A stretch of DNA of 64,000 nt from the NCBI RefSeq assembly GCF_028657195.3, contig NZ_JANCPR020000006.1, forward strand, positions 186,001 to 250,000. Direction: 5' to 3'. The DNA is from Streptomyces iconiensis (GTDB lineage Bacteria > Actinomycetota > Actinomycetes > Streptomycetales > Streptomycetaceae). Below the pieces are notes generated by a model that ran no database searches, was not told the DNA's origin, and saw only the letters and a list, made by a program, of their open reading frames with translations. Positions 8,571 to 16,947 of this stretch are shown here, piece after piece (within the stretch, counting starts at the first letter, position 1; every line of letters begins with the position of its first letter). The translations under genes and the position numbers were made by a program.

Positions 8571-10190
8571 ATGCACACCACACGTTTCCTCCGCGTTCCG
8601 GGTGTCGGGATCGCGGTCGCGGGACTGCTGATCTCGGGCTGTACGAACGGTGGTTCGCCGGAGGAACCGCACTCGGAGGCGTCGGCGACCAGTACCAGCG
8701 CCGGGGCGCCGGCGCCGCCGCTCAAGCCGCTGCCCGCGAAGGTGCCCGACGGCCTCAGGCCGTACTACGGCCAGAAGCTCGACTGGCGCGGCTGCGGCCC
8801 CGCCGGCTTCGAGTGCGCCACACTCCGCGTGCCGTTGGACTATGAGCACCCGCGAAGCGGTTCGGAGCACGAGGTGCGCCTGGCCGTCACGCGGACGAAG
8901 CCGGGCGGGTCGGGGGCGAAGCCGGGCGGGTCGGGTAGGAAGCGTGCCGGTTCGCTGCACGTCAACCCGGGTGGCCCCGGCGGCTCGGCCGTCGAGTACG
9001 TGCAGCAGTCGGCCGGTGTGGCCTACCCGGCCGAGGTGCGCGAACGGTTCTCGCTGGTCGGCATGGACCCGCGTGGCGTCGGTCGCAGCGAACCCGTCGA
9101 GTGCCTCAGCGACAAGCAGATGGACGCGTACACCCGCGTCGACCAGACGCCGGACGACGAGGGCGAGACCGTCGAACTCTCCGCCGCTTACGGGAAGTTC
9201 GGGCAGGGCTGCCAGAAGCGTTCGGGCAAGCTGCTCGGGCACGCGTCGACCATGGAGGCCGCCCGCGACATGGACGTGCTGCGTGCGGTGCTCGGCGACA
9301 AGAAGCTGAACTATGTGGGTGCCTCCTACGGCACGTACCTCGGCGCCACCTACGCCGGTCTGTTCCCGCAGCGCGCGGGCCGCCTCGTCCTCGACGGCGC
9401 CATGGACCCCTCGCTCTCCTCCCTACGGGTCAACCGGGAGCAGACGGCGGGCTTCGAGGCGGCGTTCAAGGCGTTCGCGCGCGACTGCGTCTCCCACTCG
9501 GACTGCCCCCTCGGCGACGGCACCGTACGGGAGGCGGGCGCCCAACTGAGCGCCTTCTTCGAACGGGTTGACCGCAAGCCGCTGGACACCGGCTCCCCGC
9601 GCCGCAGCCTCACCGAGTCCCAGGCGACGACGGGTGTGATCCGCGCGATGTACGACGAGGGGTCCTGGCCGGTCCTGCGCGAGGCGCTGACCGCCGCGAA
9701 GAAGGGCAACGGCGAACAGCTTCTCGCCCTCTCGGACGACTACTACGAGCGCGGTCCCGACGGCTCCTACAGCAACACCATGTACGCGAACCCGGCCGTG
9801 AACTGCCTGGACCTGCCGCCCGCCTTCACCGGCCCTGACGAGGTGAAGAAGGCGCTGCCTTCCTTCGAGAAGGCCAGCCCCGTCTTCGGCCGTGGCTTCG
9901 CCTGGGCGGCGATGAACTGCGCCGACTGGCCCCAGGACCCCACCGGCTCCCCGCACCGCATCGCCGCCGAGGGCGCCGACCCCGTCGTCGTGGTCGGCAC
10001 CACCCGCGACCCCGCAACCCCATACCGCTGGGCCCGCGGCCTCGCCGGCCAGCTCAGCACGGGCCGCCTCGTCACGTACGAGGGCGACGGCCACACCGCC
10101 TACCTGCGCGGCAGCCGCTGCGTGGACGAAGCGATCAACGGCTACCTCCTGCGCGGCCAGGCCCCCCAGAACGGCACAACCTGCCGCTGA
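8571..10190 (+). CDS. Secreted TAP-type alpha/beta-hydrolase (tripeptidyl aminopeptidase family), lipoprotein
   Basis: Predicted extracellular serine peptidase of the tripeptidyl-aminopeptidase family, which removes N-terminal tripeptides or single residues from peptides. The N-terminus is a lipoprotein signal: hydrophobic VGIAVAGLLI followed by lipobox ISGC, so Cys24 is probably the lipidated residue. The alpha/beta-hydrolase core has GGPGGS (oxyanion region) and nucleophile Ser252 in GASYGTYLG. A C-terminal TAP-like domain supplies Asp480 (TTRDPATP) and His508 (GDGHTAYL). The 539-residue length is normal for the family. Start ATG 8571 has a GGAGGG-like ribosome-binding site about 9 bp upstream. 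It sits between holB and tRNA-Thr, the usual neighbourhood in Streptomyces. Confidence 0.9.
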   Translation: MHTTRFLRVPGVGIAVAGLLISGCTNGGSPEEPHSEASATSTSAGAPAPPLKPLPAKVPDGLRPYYGQKLDWRGCGPAGFECATLRVPLDYEHPRSGSEHEVRLAVTRTKPGGSGAKPGGSGRKRAGSLHVNPGGPGGSAVEYVQQSAGVAYPAEVRERFSLVGMDPRGVGRSEPVECLSDKQMDAYTRVDQTPDDEGETVELSAAYGKFGQGCQKRSGKLLGHASTMEAARDMDVLRAVLGDKKLNYVGASYGTYLGATYAGLFPQRAGRLVLDGAMDPSLSSLRVNREQTAGFEAAFKAFARDCVSHSDCPLGDGTVREAGAQLSAFFERVDRKPLDTGSPRRSLTESQATTGVIRAMYDEGSWPVLREALTAAKKGNGEQLLALSDDYYERGPDGSYSNTMYANPAVNCLDLPPAFTGPDEVKKALPSFEKASPVFGRGFAWAAMNCADWPQDPTGSPHRIAAEGADPVVVVGTTRDPATPYRWARGLAGQLSTGRLVTYEGDGHTAYLRGSRCVDEAINGYLLRGQAPQNGTTCR

Positions 10191-10299
10191 CCAGCCCAGA
10201 CCCCCGCCTCTCGCCCGGCCCCAGCCCGGTCGGGAGCACCCCCGCAAACCCTGTAGACTTATCGCCGCTGCGGCTGCCACGCTGGCATCCACGCAGCTT

Positions 10300-10373
10300 G
10301 CCGCCTTAGCTCAGTTGGCCAGAGCGACGCACTCGTAATGCGTAGGTCGGGGGTTCGACTCCCCCAGGCGGCT
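10300..10373 (+). tRNA. tRNA-Thr (anticodon CGT)
   Basis: A complete 74-nt cloverleaf can be drawn: acceptor GCCGCCT/AGGCGGC, D-stem GCTC/GAGC, anticodon stem ACGCA/TGCGT with loop CTCGTAA (anticodon CGT, reading ACG threonine codons), T-arm GGGGG-TTCGACT-CCCCC, discriminator T. The CCA end is not encoded. Its 3' half abuts integrase remnants, the classic position of an integration site. Confidence 0.97.
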
Positions 10374-10379
10374 CCGCCT

Positions 10380-10416
10380 AACCCCAGGCCAGAGGTTCTC
10401 TGGCCTGGGGTTTTCT
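10380..10416 (+). terminator. Rho-independent terminator after tRNA-Thr
   Basis: A perfect 15-bp stem (10380-10394 pairing with 10398-10412) with a three-base loop, followed by a short T-run (TTTTCT). It starts seven bases after the tRNA. It also lies just beyond the stop codon of the integrase fragment on the other strand, so it may serve both directions. Confidence 0.85.
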
Positions 10417-10419
10417 GTA

Positions 10420-10671
10420 TCAGCGGATGCGACGGCGGCGCCTCGCCCTCTCGGCGCGGGTCTGCCCAGTCTCAGTTTTGGTCTCAGACGTGGCCCGGGG
10501 CGACGGCATGAAGGCGTCCCCCATGCGCCGCATGGCCTCCTTCGACAGTTCCGACCGACCCTTGACGTACCGCCGCGTCCGGCTGATCTGGTGTGCCGCA
10601 GGATCTCCATGATCGTAGGCATGTCCCCCCGGCTTGTTCAGGATGGTGCCGGCCGTGTGGCGGCTTCGGCT
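10420..10671 (-). pseudogene. Tyrosine integrase C-terminal remnant, frameshifted
   Basis: Reading the minus strand gives RHTAGTILNK in one frame, MPTIMEILRHTR in a second, then back to the first frame for ISRTRRYVKGRSELSKEAM and a lysine/arginine-rich tail ending in a stop at 10420-10422. Together these are the conserved box II of phage/AICE-type tyrosine recombinases: the H-x-x-G helix, the L-x-H-T motif and the catalytic tyrosine at about 10569. Two small indels break the frame and everything N-terminal is missing, so it is not functional. Its 3' end points at tRNA-Thr, as expected for an element integrated into the 3' end of that gene. Confidence 0.75.
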
Positions 10672-10723
10672 GTAGGACGACGATCCAGCAGTTCTTTGAA
10701 CTCCTCCCAATCCGCTGGCCCTG

Positions 10724-10876
10724 CGGCCGGTAGCGGTCGGCCCAGCGGGCTGCGGTGGTGTGACTGACTTGTAAGCGTTCCGCAGCCTGGTGCAACGGCC
10801 AGCCCTTGCCCACAAGACAACGGGCCGGACGCAGACGGCCGGTCGGGGTCGGCGGAGCGTTACGGTGGATGGTGGG
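10724..10876 (-). pseudogene. IS481-type transposase N-terminal fragment
   Basis: The minus-strand peptide IHRNAPPTPTGRLRPARCLV, followed by the helix-turn-helix GWPLHQAAERLQVSHTTAARWADRYRP, matches the invariant N-terminus of IS481-family transposases (HRNAxLxPxGRxRL, then HTTAxRWxxRY). Only about 51 codons survive. There is no start codon before IHRNAP and no DDE catalytic domain. It is fused end to end with the integrase remnant, suggesting nested insertion and deletion next to the tRNA. Confidence 0.7.
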
Positions 10877-11480
10877 CCTTCTGCCCTCGTCGGTAGATGT
10901 CGCAATCCACACCAGCCAGAAGGCCCTCACCTCGTTCGAACACCCTTCAGAGGGCACCCGTCACCAATGTGCCGGGACAACACAGCTACGGCGACACGGT
11001 GCTCGCGGACCGCGTCTGCATGGGAGCCGGACCGTGGGCACAACCCCAGACGTCCGACAGGCCGTGTCCTGACACCAGCTCGGCAGACGGACAACCGCGA
11101 GCTGTCCGCAGTGCGGGCTCCGGTGGAGCGGGGTGTGGCGTGGCCCGTCTGAAGGACGGGGCATCTTCCACAAAGCCGGGGGCAGACCGAATCGAATGAC
11201 ATCAATCACCGCGCCGTCCTCCTTCTGGAACGGCAACGCTGAAAGGGCACCAGTGGGTGGGGCCTGGTGGTGAGTTGGGTTGAGTTGGCATGATCTTGAT
11301 CACATGCGTGGGGCCTGAGTTGCTGGTGGTGAGCGAGGGGGCAGGTATGCCAGCGGCACGATTCGACAGTGGTTCGTTACGGACTGCGATGACGAGTGGG
11401 GTCCAGATGGGCAAGGCGTTCGCTGCGGGGTCGCAGCGCGTACGGATATCCGGCTGGGGCGGCGAACGGCGGGTGGCCGT
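10877..11480. other. Intergenic scar region upstream of the terpene cyclase
   Basis: No convincing gene in about 600 bp on either strand. A small hairpin is visible around 11144-11163 (CCCGTC-TGAAG-GACGGG). The stretch 11240-11300 is TG/GGTTGAG-rich. Composition looks less codon-biased than the flanks, consistent with decayed mobile DNA. Any promoter for the terpene cyclase should lie in its right half; no clear -35/-10 pair was identified. Confidence 0.5.
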
Positions 11481-12614
11481 ATGAAGGACGCTTCGGCTGC
11501 TCCCGCACACGAACGGGTCGTTGTCCCCGCGTTCTGGTGCCCGTTGCCGGCGCCGAGTGCACAGTTCTCCCGGCCGGACGAGCTGGAGGCCGGGGCTCTG
11601 GAGTGGCTGCGGCTGAGGATGCTGGAGACGGAGCCGACGCAGTTGCGGCGTCTGGAGCAGGCGGATTTCGGCGACTTGGCCGCGCTGACCATGCCGTACG
11701 GGCACCCGGAGGCGCTGCTCACGGCGACGAAGCTGCACGCGACATTGTTCTCGCTCGACGACGATGTGGACGAGGGCACGGTGGCGCCGGAGCAGATGGC
11801 GCGTCAGGTGGAACGGATACTCGCGCTGTTGGACGGGTCGGCCGAGCCGCGTGCGGACGACTCGGCCCGGGCTCTGGCGCTGCGGGAGATACGTATCGAC
11901 CTGGAGGGCCACGCCACGCCGCCGCAGGTGCGGCGCTGGGTGGCGGGTATGGAGAGGTATCTGTCGGCGGTGGTGGCAGAGACGGCTTTCCGGCGCTCCG
12001 AGCGGCTGCCGAGCCTGGAGGAGTATCTGCCTGTGTGGATGGGGGCCATAGGCATGGCACCCTCCACGGCGCTGATCCCGGTCGTAGCGGGGATCGAGGT
12101 GAGCGACGGCGAGTTGGACAGGCCCGATGTGCGGGCACTGACGGAGATGACGTGGGCCCTTGTCGCTCTGGACAACGATCTGTACTCCCGTGAGAAGGAG
12201 TTGCACCGCGCGGGTGACGCGCTGAACGTGGTGGATGTGCTGGCTCGCGAGCACCGCACCTCGCTGAGCCGTGCCCAGGACGAGGCTGTGGTGCTGCGGG
12301 ACCGGGTGATGGCGCTTTTCCTGCGGCTTCTGGAGCAGGTTGCGGCGGATGCGGGGGCTCCCCTGCGGCAGTATCTGGAGGGGCTGGCGCAGTTTGTGCG
12401 CGGGCACCTGAACTGGGCTTCCGAGTGCGTGCGTTACGCCGCCGCCGCCGCCGCCGACGTCGACGACGCCGCGGACGCCAAGGCCGGCGGGAACGCGGCG
12501 GAGAGGACGGGACGCCCGCCGGCGGCGTGGTGGGCATCCCGTCCCACCGACGACAGCCTGCGCCCGCTCCCGGTCGCTTCGGTCAGGTGGTGGTGGGAGC
12601 AACTGGCCGTGTAG
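11481..12614 (+). CDS. Class I terpene cyclase
   Basis: Predicted metal-dependent terpene synthase (377 residues) that ionises a prenyl diphosphate and cyclises the carbocation in the cytosol. The Asp-rich metal motif is DDDVD at 93-97, a canonical DDxxD. The NSE triad is NDLYSREKE with Asn232, Ser236 and Glu240. The diphosphate-sensing arginine is probably Arg171/172 before SERLPSLEEYL, and the C-terminal Arg318-Tyr319 pair follows WASEC. Size and motif spacing fit bacterial sesquiterpene cyclases, but substrate and product cannot be read from motifs. It is not the geosmin type (single domain) and has no C-methyltransferase partner as in 2-methylisoborneol loci. A P450 and an FAD oxygenase are encoded convergently just downstream. 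Integrase and IS scars lie upstream, suggesting acquisition at the tRNA hotspot. Confidence 0.88.
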   Translation: MKDASAAPAHERVVVPAFWCPLPAPSAQFSRPDELEAGALEWLRLRMLETEPTQLRRLEQADFGDLAALTMPYGHPEALLTATKLHATLFSLDDDVDEGTVAPEQMARQVERILALLDGSAEPRADDSARALALREIRIDLEGHATPPQVRRWVAGMERYLSAVVAETAFRRSERLPSLEEYLPVWMGAIGMAPSTALIPVVAGIEVSDGELDRPDVRALTEMTWALVALDNDLYSREKELHRAGDALNVVDVLAREHRTSLSRAQDEAVVLRDRVMALFLRLLEQVAADAGAPLRQYLEGLAQFVRGHLNWASECVRYAAAAAADVDDAADAKAGGNAAERTGRPPAAWWASRPTDDSLRPLPVASVRWWWEQLAV

Positions 12615-12789
12615 GACGCGCGGTTCACGTGGCCCCCGTAGCCGTTCGTCCCGGGTCCTCCGTTCCGGAGTCGTCCACTCCTGAGCTCTCTTCCGGAGCC
12701 CCCGTCCCGTCCGGAGTCCCGTCCCTGCGCGGTTTACTGCCGCGCGGGGTAGCGCCGGTGGCGCGTGTTGGCGGCTGGCCCGGTGCGGC

Positions 12790-14190
12790 CTACCCGTGGG
12801 ACAGGGCGTGAGGTGTTGCGGTGCCGCTCTGCGGTATCGGCGCGTGCTGGGGCTGGGCTCCGGGGGGACCGCCTACGCCGGCCCTGTGGGGGCGGGGTGT
12901 GAAGGTGACGGGGAGCCGGTCGAGGTGACGGGACATCAGGGCCTGGCTCTCGTGGACCTCGCTTGTGGGGACGGCCAGTCGTAGCCCCTCAAGCCGTTCC
13001 TGGAGCACGTCGATGCCGGCGGACACGATGCCGCGCGCGAGGTTCTTACCGGGGCACTCGTGGGGGCCTGCGGAGAAGCTCAGATGCGCGTTGTTGCCGT
13101 GCATCGGCTCGTCCAGGTCGGGGCGGATCTTCGGGTCGCGGTTGGCGGCTGCCAGACCGTGCACGAGGAGGTCGCCCTTGCGTATCCGCTGCTCGGCCAG
13201 GTCGGTGTCCGCCGTCGCCCAGCGTCCGACCAGGCGGGGGAAGGGGGGCGAGTCCCACAGGACCTGTTCGACCGCGGTGGGCAGCGTCATCTGGCCTCCG
13301 GCCAGGTGGCCGCGGAAGCGCCGGTCGGAAAGGCTCATCCGTAGCGTGCTGCCCAGCAGGGGTGCAGTGGTGGAGTGCGTGGCGGTGAGCAGCATCCGCA
13401 GGTGTTCGGCCACCTCCTGCCGCAGGTGTTCCTCGCCTAGGCGCTCGCCCAGCTTGTGGGTGATCAGCCGGGACGTGATGTCGTGTCCGGGCACCTCGCG
13501 CTTGAGCGCGACGAGGTCGTAGAGGAGCCGGGTGATCTGTTCGCTACTGGTCACAGCGGTCGCCGACCCACTGATCGTGTCCCGTACGGAGTCGACCAGG
13601 GCCGGAACGTGGGCTTCCGAGAGGCCGAGCAGCCGGGATATGACGCGCAGGGGCAGCAGGTCCGCGAACTCCGAGATCAGGTCGGCCGAGCCGCGCGCCG
13701 CGAACTGGTCGATGAGCTGGTGGCTGCGCCACACGACGTAGCGGTGCACGCCGTGACCGCCGGACTCGGACTCCTGGCGGCTGGAGAAGTTGGCGAGGCT
13801 CTGGGTGACGGCAGCGCGCAGCCGTGTGTGTTCCTCGCCGTCGGTGAGGTTGGTCAGCGGCTGCCAGGCCGTGAGCGGGGCCAGGGGGCTGCCCTCGTCG
13901 AGCTGGATGTTCCAGTGCCGCGAGTCACGCGTGAAGAGGGAGGGGTTGCGCATCACTTCGAGGTTCTCCCGGTAGCCCAGGATCAGCCACGCGGGTACGT
14001 CGCCCTGCAGGGTGACAGGGGCGACGGGCCCGAAGCGCTTGCGCAGCGCCTCCTCGGCCGCCGTGTAGTCCGCCTCCACCTCGGGCCCGTACAGTCTCGC
14101 GCTTTCGATGCCGCGCGCGTGCGCGGGGCACCCGGGGGGTGGTCCCGACTTCGAGGCGAAATGGGGATGTTCGTACGGCGGCGTGGTCAC
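12790..14190 (-). CDS. Cytochrome P450, CYP157-like (no ExxR motif)
   Basis: Haem-thiolate monooxygenase of 466 residues, probably oxidising the product of the adjacent terpene cyclase. The haem loop is FSAGPHECPG with ligand Cys379. The K-helix reads EQVLW (308-312) where nearly all P450s have ExxR; the arginine is absent. EQxLW replacing ExxR is the described hallmark of the Streptomyces CYP157 family, and the stretch GRWATADTDL, then IRKGDLLVHGLAAANRDP, also resembles that family. The I-helix is LLTATHSTTA, not the usual AGxDT. Start: a TTG 18 bp upstream is in frame, but GTG 14190 has an ideal GGAG five bases before it, so it is preferred. The Pro/His-rich C-terminus is probably disordered. 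CYP157 genes are usually beside conservon genes, and none are here. Confidence 0.88.
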   Translation of the reverse strand: MTTPPYEHPHFASKSGPPPGCPAHARGIESARLYGPEVEADYTAAEEALRKRFGPVAPVTLQGDVPAWLILGYRENLEVMRNPSLFTRDSRHWNIQLDEGSPLAPLTAWQPLTNLTDGEEHTRLRAAVTQSLANFSSRQESESGGHGVHRYVVWRSHQLIDQFAARGSADLISEFADLLPLRVISRLLGLSEAHVPALVDSVRDTISGSATAVTSSEQITRLLYDLVALKREVPGHDITSRLITHKLGERLGEEHLRQEVAEHLRMLLTATHSTTAPLLGSTLRMSLSDRRFRGHLAGGQMTLPTAVEQVLWDSPPFPRLVGRWATADTDLAEQRIRKGDLLVHGLAAANRDPKIRPDLDEPMHGNNAHLSFSAGPHECPGKNLARGIVSAGIDVLQERLEGLRLAVPTSEVHESQALMSRHLDRLPVTFTPRPHRAGVGGPPGAQPQHAPIPQSGTATPHALSHG

Positions 14191-14346
14191 AAGGTCTCCA
14201 ACAATCAACCGACAGGCGGCGGGCTCCGGTGCCCGCTGCGATCTTGTTGGAGAGCCTAGGCGTCAACGCCTTCCAGCAGAAGCCGACTTCGGCGGCGGGA
14301 GCCCGCCCCCCGGCCGCCCCGCCCCGCCGCCCCGGATCCGCGAGCC

Positions 14347-15705
14347 TCAGGTGAGGGCCGAGGCCGGTTCCTGCGCCGTGTGGGGGCTGCGCGCGCGCAG
14401 GATCACCTTCGCCATGATGCGCGGATGTGCCATCGCGGCGGGTGACTTGAGCATGTGGAAGACGGAGAAGAACGTCCTGAGCACGGCGGGGTCCTTGTCG
14501 TGCACAGCCAGGTACAACAGCCTCTGCTTGTACCAAGCCGTCATGCGCAGTGGCGCGCTCGCCTTCCGCCCGCCGACCACCGCCGCCCACACACGGTCCT
14601 CGCTCGTCGCCATCAGCCACGGAACCTGGGCCAGCCGTGCCACGCGGCGCTGCACGTGGTGTGCGAGCCCGTCAAGCGACTCGCGTCCGGCGAGTGCCTT
14701 GCCCAGCTCAACGGCCTGGAGGACCGCTACGGTCATGCCCTGCCCGTAGACCGGGTTGAACGCGCAGTACGCGTCGCCCAGCGCGACCAGCCGCTCAGGC
14801 CGGCGCGGCAGCTTGTCGTACTGGCGGCACCTGTTGCGCGTGTCGAGGTGCTGGTGCGACGGGCCGACGGGCTTCGCGTCGGCCAGCAGGGCGCGCAGGT
14901 CCGGGTTGTCCAGCGACTCCGCGTACGCGCGCCACTCGTGGTCGTCCAGCGGCGGCTGCGTCCCGCCGGCGCCGAACAGGGTGACGAGCCAGCGGTCCTG
15001 GCCGATGTCAGCGGCGTAGGTGCCCCCGGGGCGGTCGGGTGCCTGGTTCATCTGCTGCAGTCCGTGTACCCCGGGTACCCCGGGCGCTTCGAACACGCGG
15101 CTTACGTAGGTGAGGCCGCCGTCCACGATCTTCTCGGCGGGCTGCGGGTACCGCACCTGCTGAAGCCAGTCCGGCAGCCGTGAGGCCCGCCCGCTGGCGT
15201 CCACGACCAATGCGGCTTCCAGCAGCTCCTGTTCACCGCCGCAGCTGATCACCACGCCGTCCACACGGCGGTTGTCCGCGTCCATGTGCAGGCCCTCGAC
15301 GGCCGTTCCGTCGCGCACCGTCACCCGGGGCAGGTTCAGCACGCGGCGCCTGATGGCCGCCTCCAGGTCGTCGCGGTGCGCTGTCTGGACCTCGATCCCG
15401 ATCGTCGCCGCCGGGAGCGTGCCGGCCCACACCTGTGTACGGGCACTGCCGTGGTCGAACACGGGCGCTCCCCCGGACCGCAACTCCTCGCGCAGGCCAG
15501 GGAAGAGAGCCTCCAGGTGCTCGGCCCCGCGCGCGAGCAGGCCGTGCACGTGACGGGCCTGCGGGGTGCCGCGCCGTGGAGACGAGTCCTCGGGCAACTG
15601 TGCCCGTTCCACCAGAACCACCGCGTCGAAGTGCTGGGACAGCACGGCCGCCGTCGTCAGTCCGCAGATACCGGCGCCTATGACTATCGCAGTGCCCTGA
15701 TGCAT
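14347..15705 (-). CDS. FAD-dependent monooxygenase / epoxidase-like oxidoreductase
   Basis: 452-residue flavoprotein of the aromatic hydroxylase/squalene epoxidase-like superfamily. The N-terminal dinucleotide fold is AIVIGAGICGLTTA followed by a glutamate in VLVERAQLP. The second FAD motif is VALGDAYCAFNPVYGQGM, with the GD signature and a conserved NP for the flavin. An ALVVDASGRASRLP motif (DG-like) is at about residue 165. No membrane segment is obvious. It is transcribed in the same direction as the P450, 156 bp upstream of it, so the two are probably co-transcribed tailoring oxidases for the terpene product. That link is inferred from neighbourhood only. The ATG start is preceded by GAGAGGTGAGGC. 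Confidence 0.82.
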   Translation of the reverse strand: MHQGTAIVIGAGICGLTTAAVLSQHFDAVVLVERAQLPEDSSPRRGTPQARHVHGLLARGAEHLEALFPGLREELRSGGAPVFDHGSARTQVWAGTLPAATIGIEVQTAHRDDLEAAIRRRVLNLPRVTVRDGTAVEGLHMDADNRRVDGVVISCGGEQELLEAALVVDASGRASRLPDWLQQVRYPQPAEKIVDGGLTYVSRVFEAPGVPGVHGLQQMNQAPDRPGGTYAADIGQDRWLVTLFGAGGTQPPLDDHEWRAYAESLDNPDLRALLADAKPVGPSHQHLDTRNRCRQYDKLPRRPERLVALGDAYCAFNPVYGQGMTVAVLQAVELGKALAGRESLDGLAHHVQRRVARLAQVPWLMATSEDRVWAAVVGGRKASAPLRMTAWYKQRLLYLAVHDKDPAVLRTFFSVFHMLKSPAAMAHPRIMAKVILRARSPHTAQEPASALT

Positions 15706-15847
15706 GCCTCACCTCTCCACCGACAGTTGAAGATCAAAGCCTGCCCCGGTCCGGTGGCGGAAATGCGTGTTACCGACCCGGCCGTGTTCAGAACTGATCG
15801 GTTACGTCGGTTGGGTGGGGTGCCTTCTGGTGGGCGATACGGCGGCT

Positions 15848-15896
15848 TGCTACGGCGGCCCTGCTACGGCGACCTGCTACGGCGACCTGCTACGTC
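15848..15896 (+). repeat. Short 13-bp direct repeats
   Basis: Four successive copies of tgctacg, two of them in the exact unit ctgctacggcgac, lie in the 237-bp gap between the FAD oxygenase and the glycosylase gene. Slippage-type repeat; no coding function seen. Confidence 0.6.
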
Positions 15897-15942
15897 CCGG
15901 GCAGGAGCCGGGGGAGTGGGGCGGGCTGCTCCGCAACGGGGT

Positions 15943-16728
15943 TCAGTTCGGCGCCGGTTGGCAGTGGGGGCACCAGAGGGTGGTGCGGCCTGCGATGCGG
16001 GTGGAGCGCAGGTGGGTTCCGCAGCGGGGGCAGGGGGCGTTGTGCGGGGCGTCGCGGTGGCCGGTGAGCCAGGTGTCGCGGGGTGGTACCTGTCCTGCGC
16101 TGACCGAGGAGCGCAGTACGCGGCGCATGGTGCGGTACAGGTTGGCGCGTTCGTCGTCCGAGAGTGAGGCGGTGGAGCGGGCCGGGTGCAGCTTGGCCTG
16201 CCAGAGGATCTCGTCGGCCAGCAGGTTGCCGAGGCCGGCCAGGAGCGACTGGTCCATGAGGGCCGACTTGAGCCCGCCCCGCTTTCCGGCGAGTGCGGCC
16301 TCGAAGTCGGTGCGGGAGACAGACAGCGCGTCGGGGCCCTGGTCGAGGAGCTGGGCGGCGTCGCGGTCCTCGGCGAGCCAGAGGCCCTTGAGTTTGCGCA
16401 TGTCGCGGTAGCGGAGCTGGCGCTCGTTGCCGAGGGTGAACAGGACGCGGTCATGAGCGTGGAGGTCCTCGTCGGCGCGGGCACACACGAGGCGGCCTGT
16501 CATGCCGAAGTGCAGCAGCACGGTGGGGCCTCCCGTACGGGCGAGCAGCCACTTCCCGCGCCGTTCGGGCTCCGTGAACCTGCGGCCCTCCAGGTCGCGG
16601 CGGAACCGCTGGGCGCTGACCTCGTGCAGGACGCCCGTGTCCCGTACGTCGACCCGCTTGATCGTCCGGCCCTGCGCACAGTCGGCGAGGACCCGTCGGA
16701 AGCCCTCTACATCGGGGAGTTCGGGCAT
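15943..16728 (-). CDS. Fpg/Nei-family DNA glycosylase-lyase
   Basis: Base-excision repair enzyme that removes oxidised bases and nicks the abasic site. It begins MPELPDVEGFR: after Met removal, Pro2 is the catalytic nucleophile and Glu3 the partner acid. Most Fpg proteins have PELPEVE; the Asp variant is common in actinobacterial Nei-like paralogues. The helix-two-turn-helix motif appears as DQSLLAGLGNLLADEILWQAKLHP, and the C-terminal zinc finger is CPRC...CPHC with the tip arginine/threonine segment RIAGRTTLW. Length 261 is normal. Substrate preference (8-oxoG versus oxidised pyrimidine) cannot be decided from sequence. It is a single gene with about 220 bp of non-coding DNA on its upstream side. 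Confidence 0.9.
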   Translation of the reverse strand: MPELPDVEGFRRVLADCAQGRTIKRVDVRDTGVLHEVSAQRFRRDLEGRRFTEPERRGKWLLARTGGPTVLLHFGMTGRLVCARADEDLHAHDRVLFTLGNERQLRYRDMRKLKGLWLAEDRDAAQLLDQGPDALSVSRTDFEAALAGKRGGLKSALMDQSLLAGLGNLLADEILWQAKLHPARSTASLSDDERANLYRTMRRVLRSSVSAGQVPPRDTWLTGHRDAPHNAPCPRCGTHLRSTRIAGRTTLWCPHCQPAPN

Positions 16729-16947
16729 GGCCGCACCTCGCTACCGGTGGATCGCGCTTTCCGTCCAGCGTACGAGGGGTGGCGGTCCGGCGCCTGCCGG
16801 TGGGGGAGGGGCGGAAGCCGGGCCGGGAGGGCTGGGCACGCTGGGGAGCGGTGCGGGGCGGGGTGCGTGCGTCCGTGGCGGCCAGGCGGCCAGGCGGCGA
16901 GGGGGTCTGGTGGCCGAGCGGCCGAGCGGCCTCGTGCCGTGGCGCGT

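Noticed and set aside
11130..11220. Possible IS200/IS605 TnpB end (hairpin CCCGTC...GACGGG and Lys/Asp/Gly peptide)
   Set aside because: A short hairpin and a vague resemblance to TnpB tails are not enough; no zinc-finger or catalytic motif is readable.
12790..14190. P450 as part of a conservon (cvn) operon
   Set aside because: No roadblock, histidine-kinase-like CvnA or GTPase CvnD genes lie nearby; neighbours are terpene genes.
10300..16000. attR copy of the tRNA-Thr 3' end
   Set aside because: I looked for a second copy of the T-arm/acceptor sequence (GGGGGTTCGACTCCCCCAGG) to the right and found none within the window.
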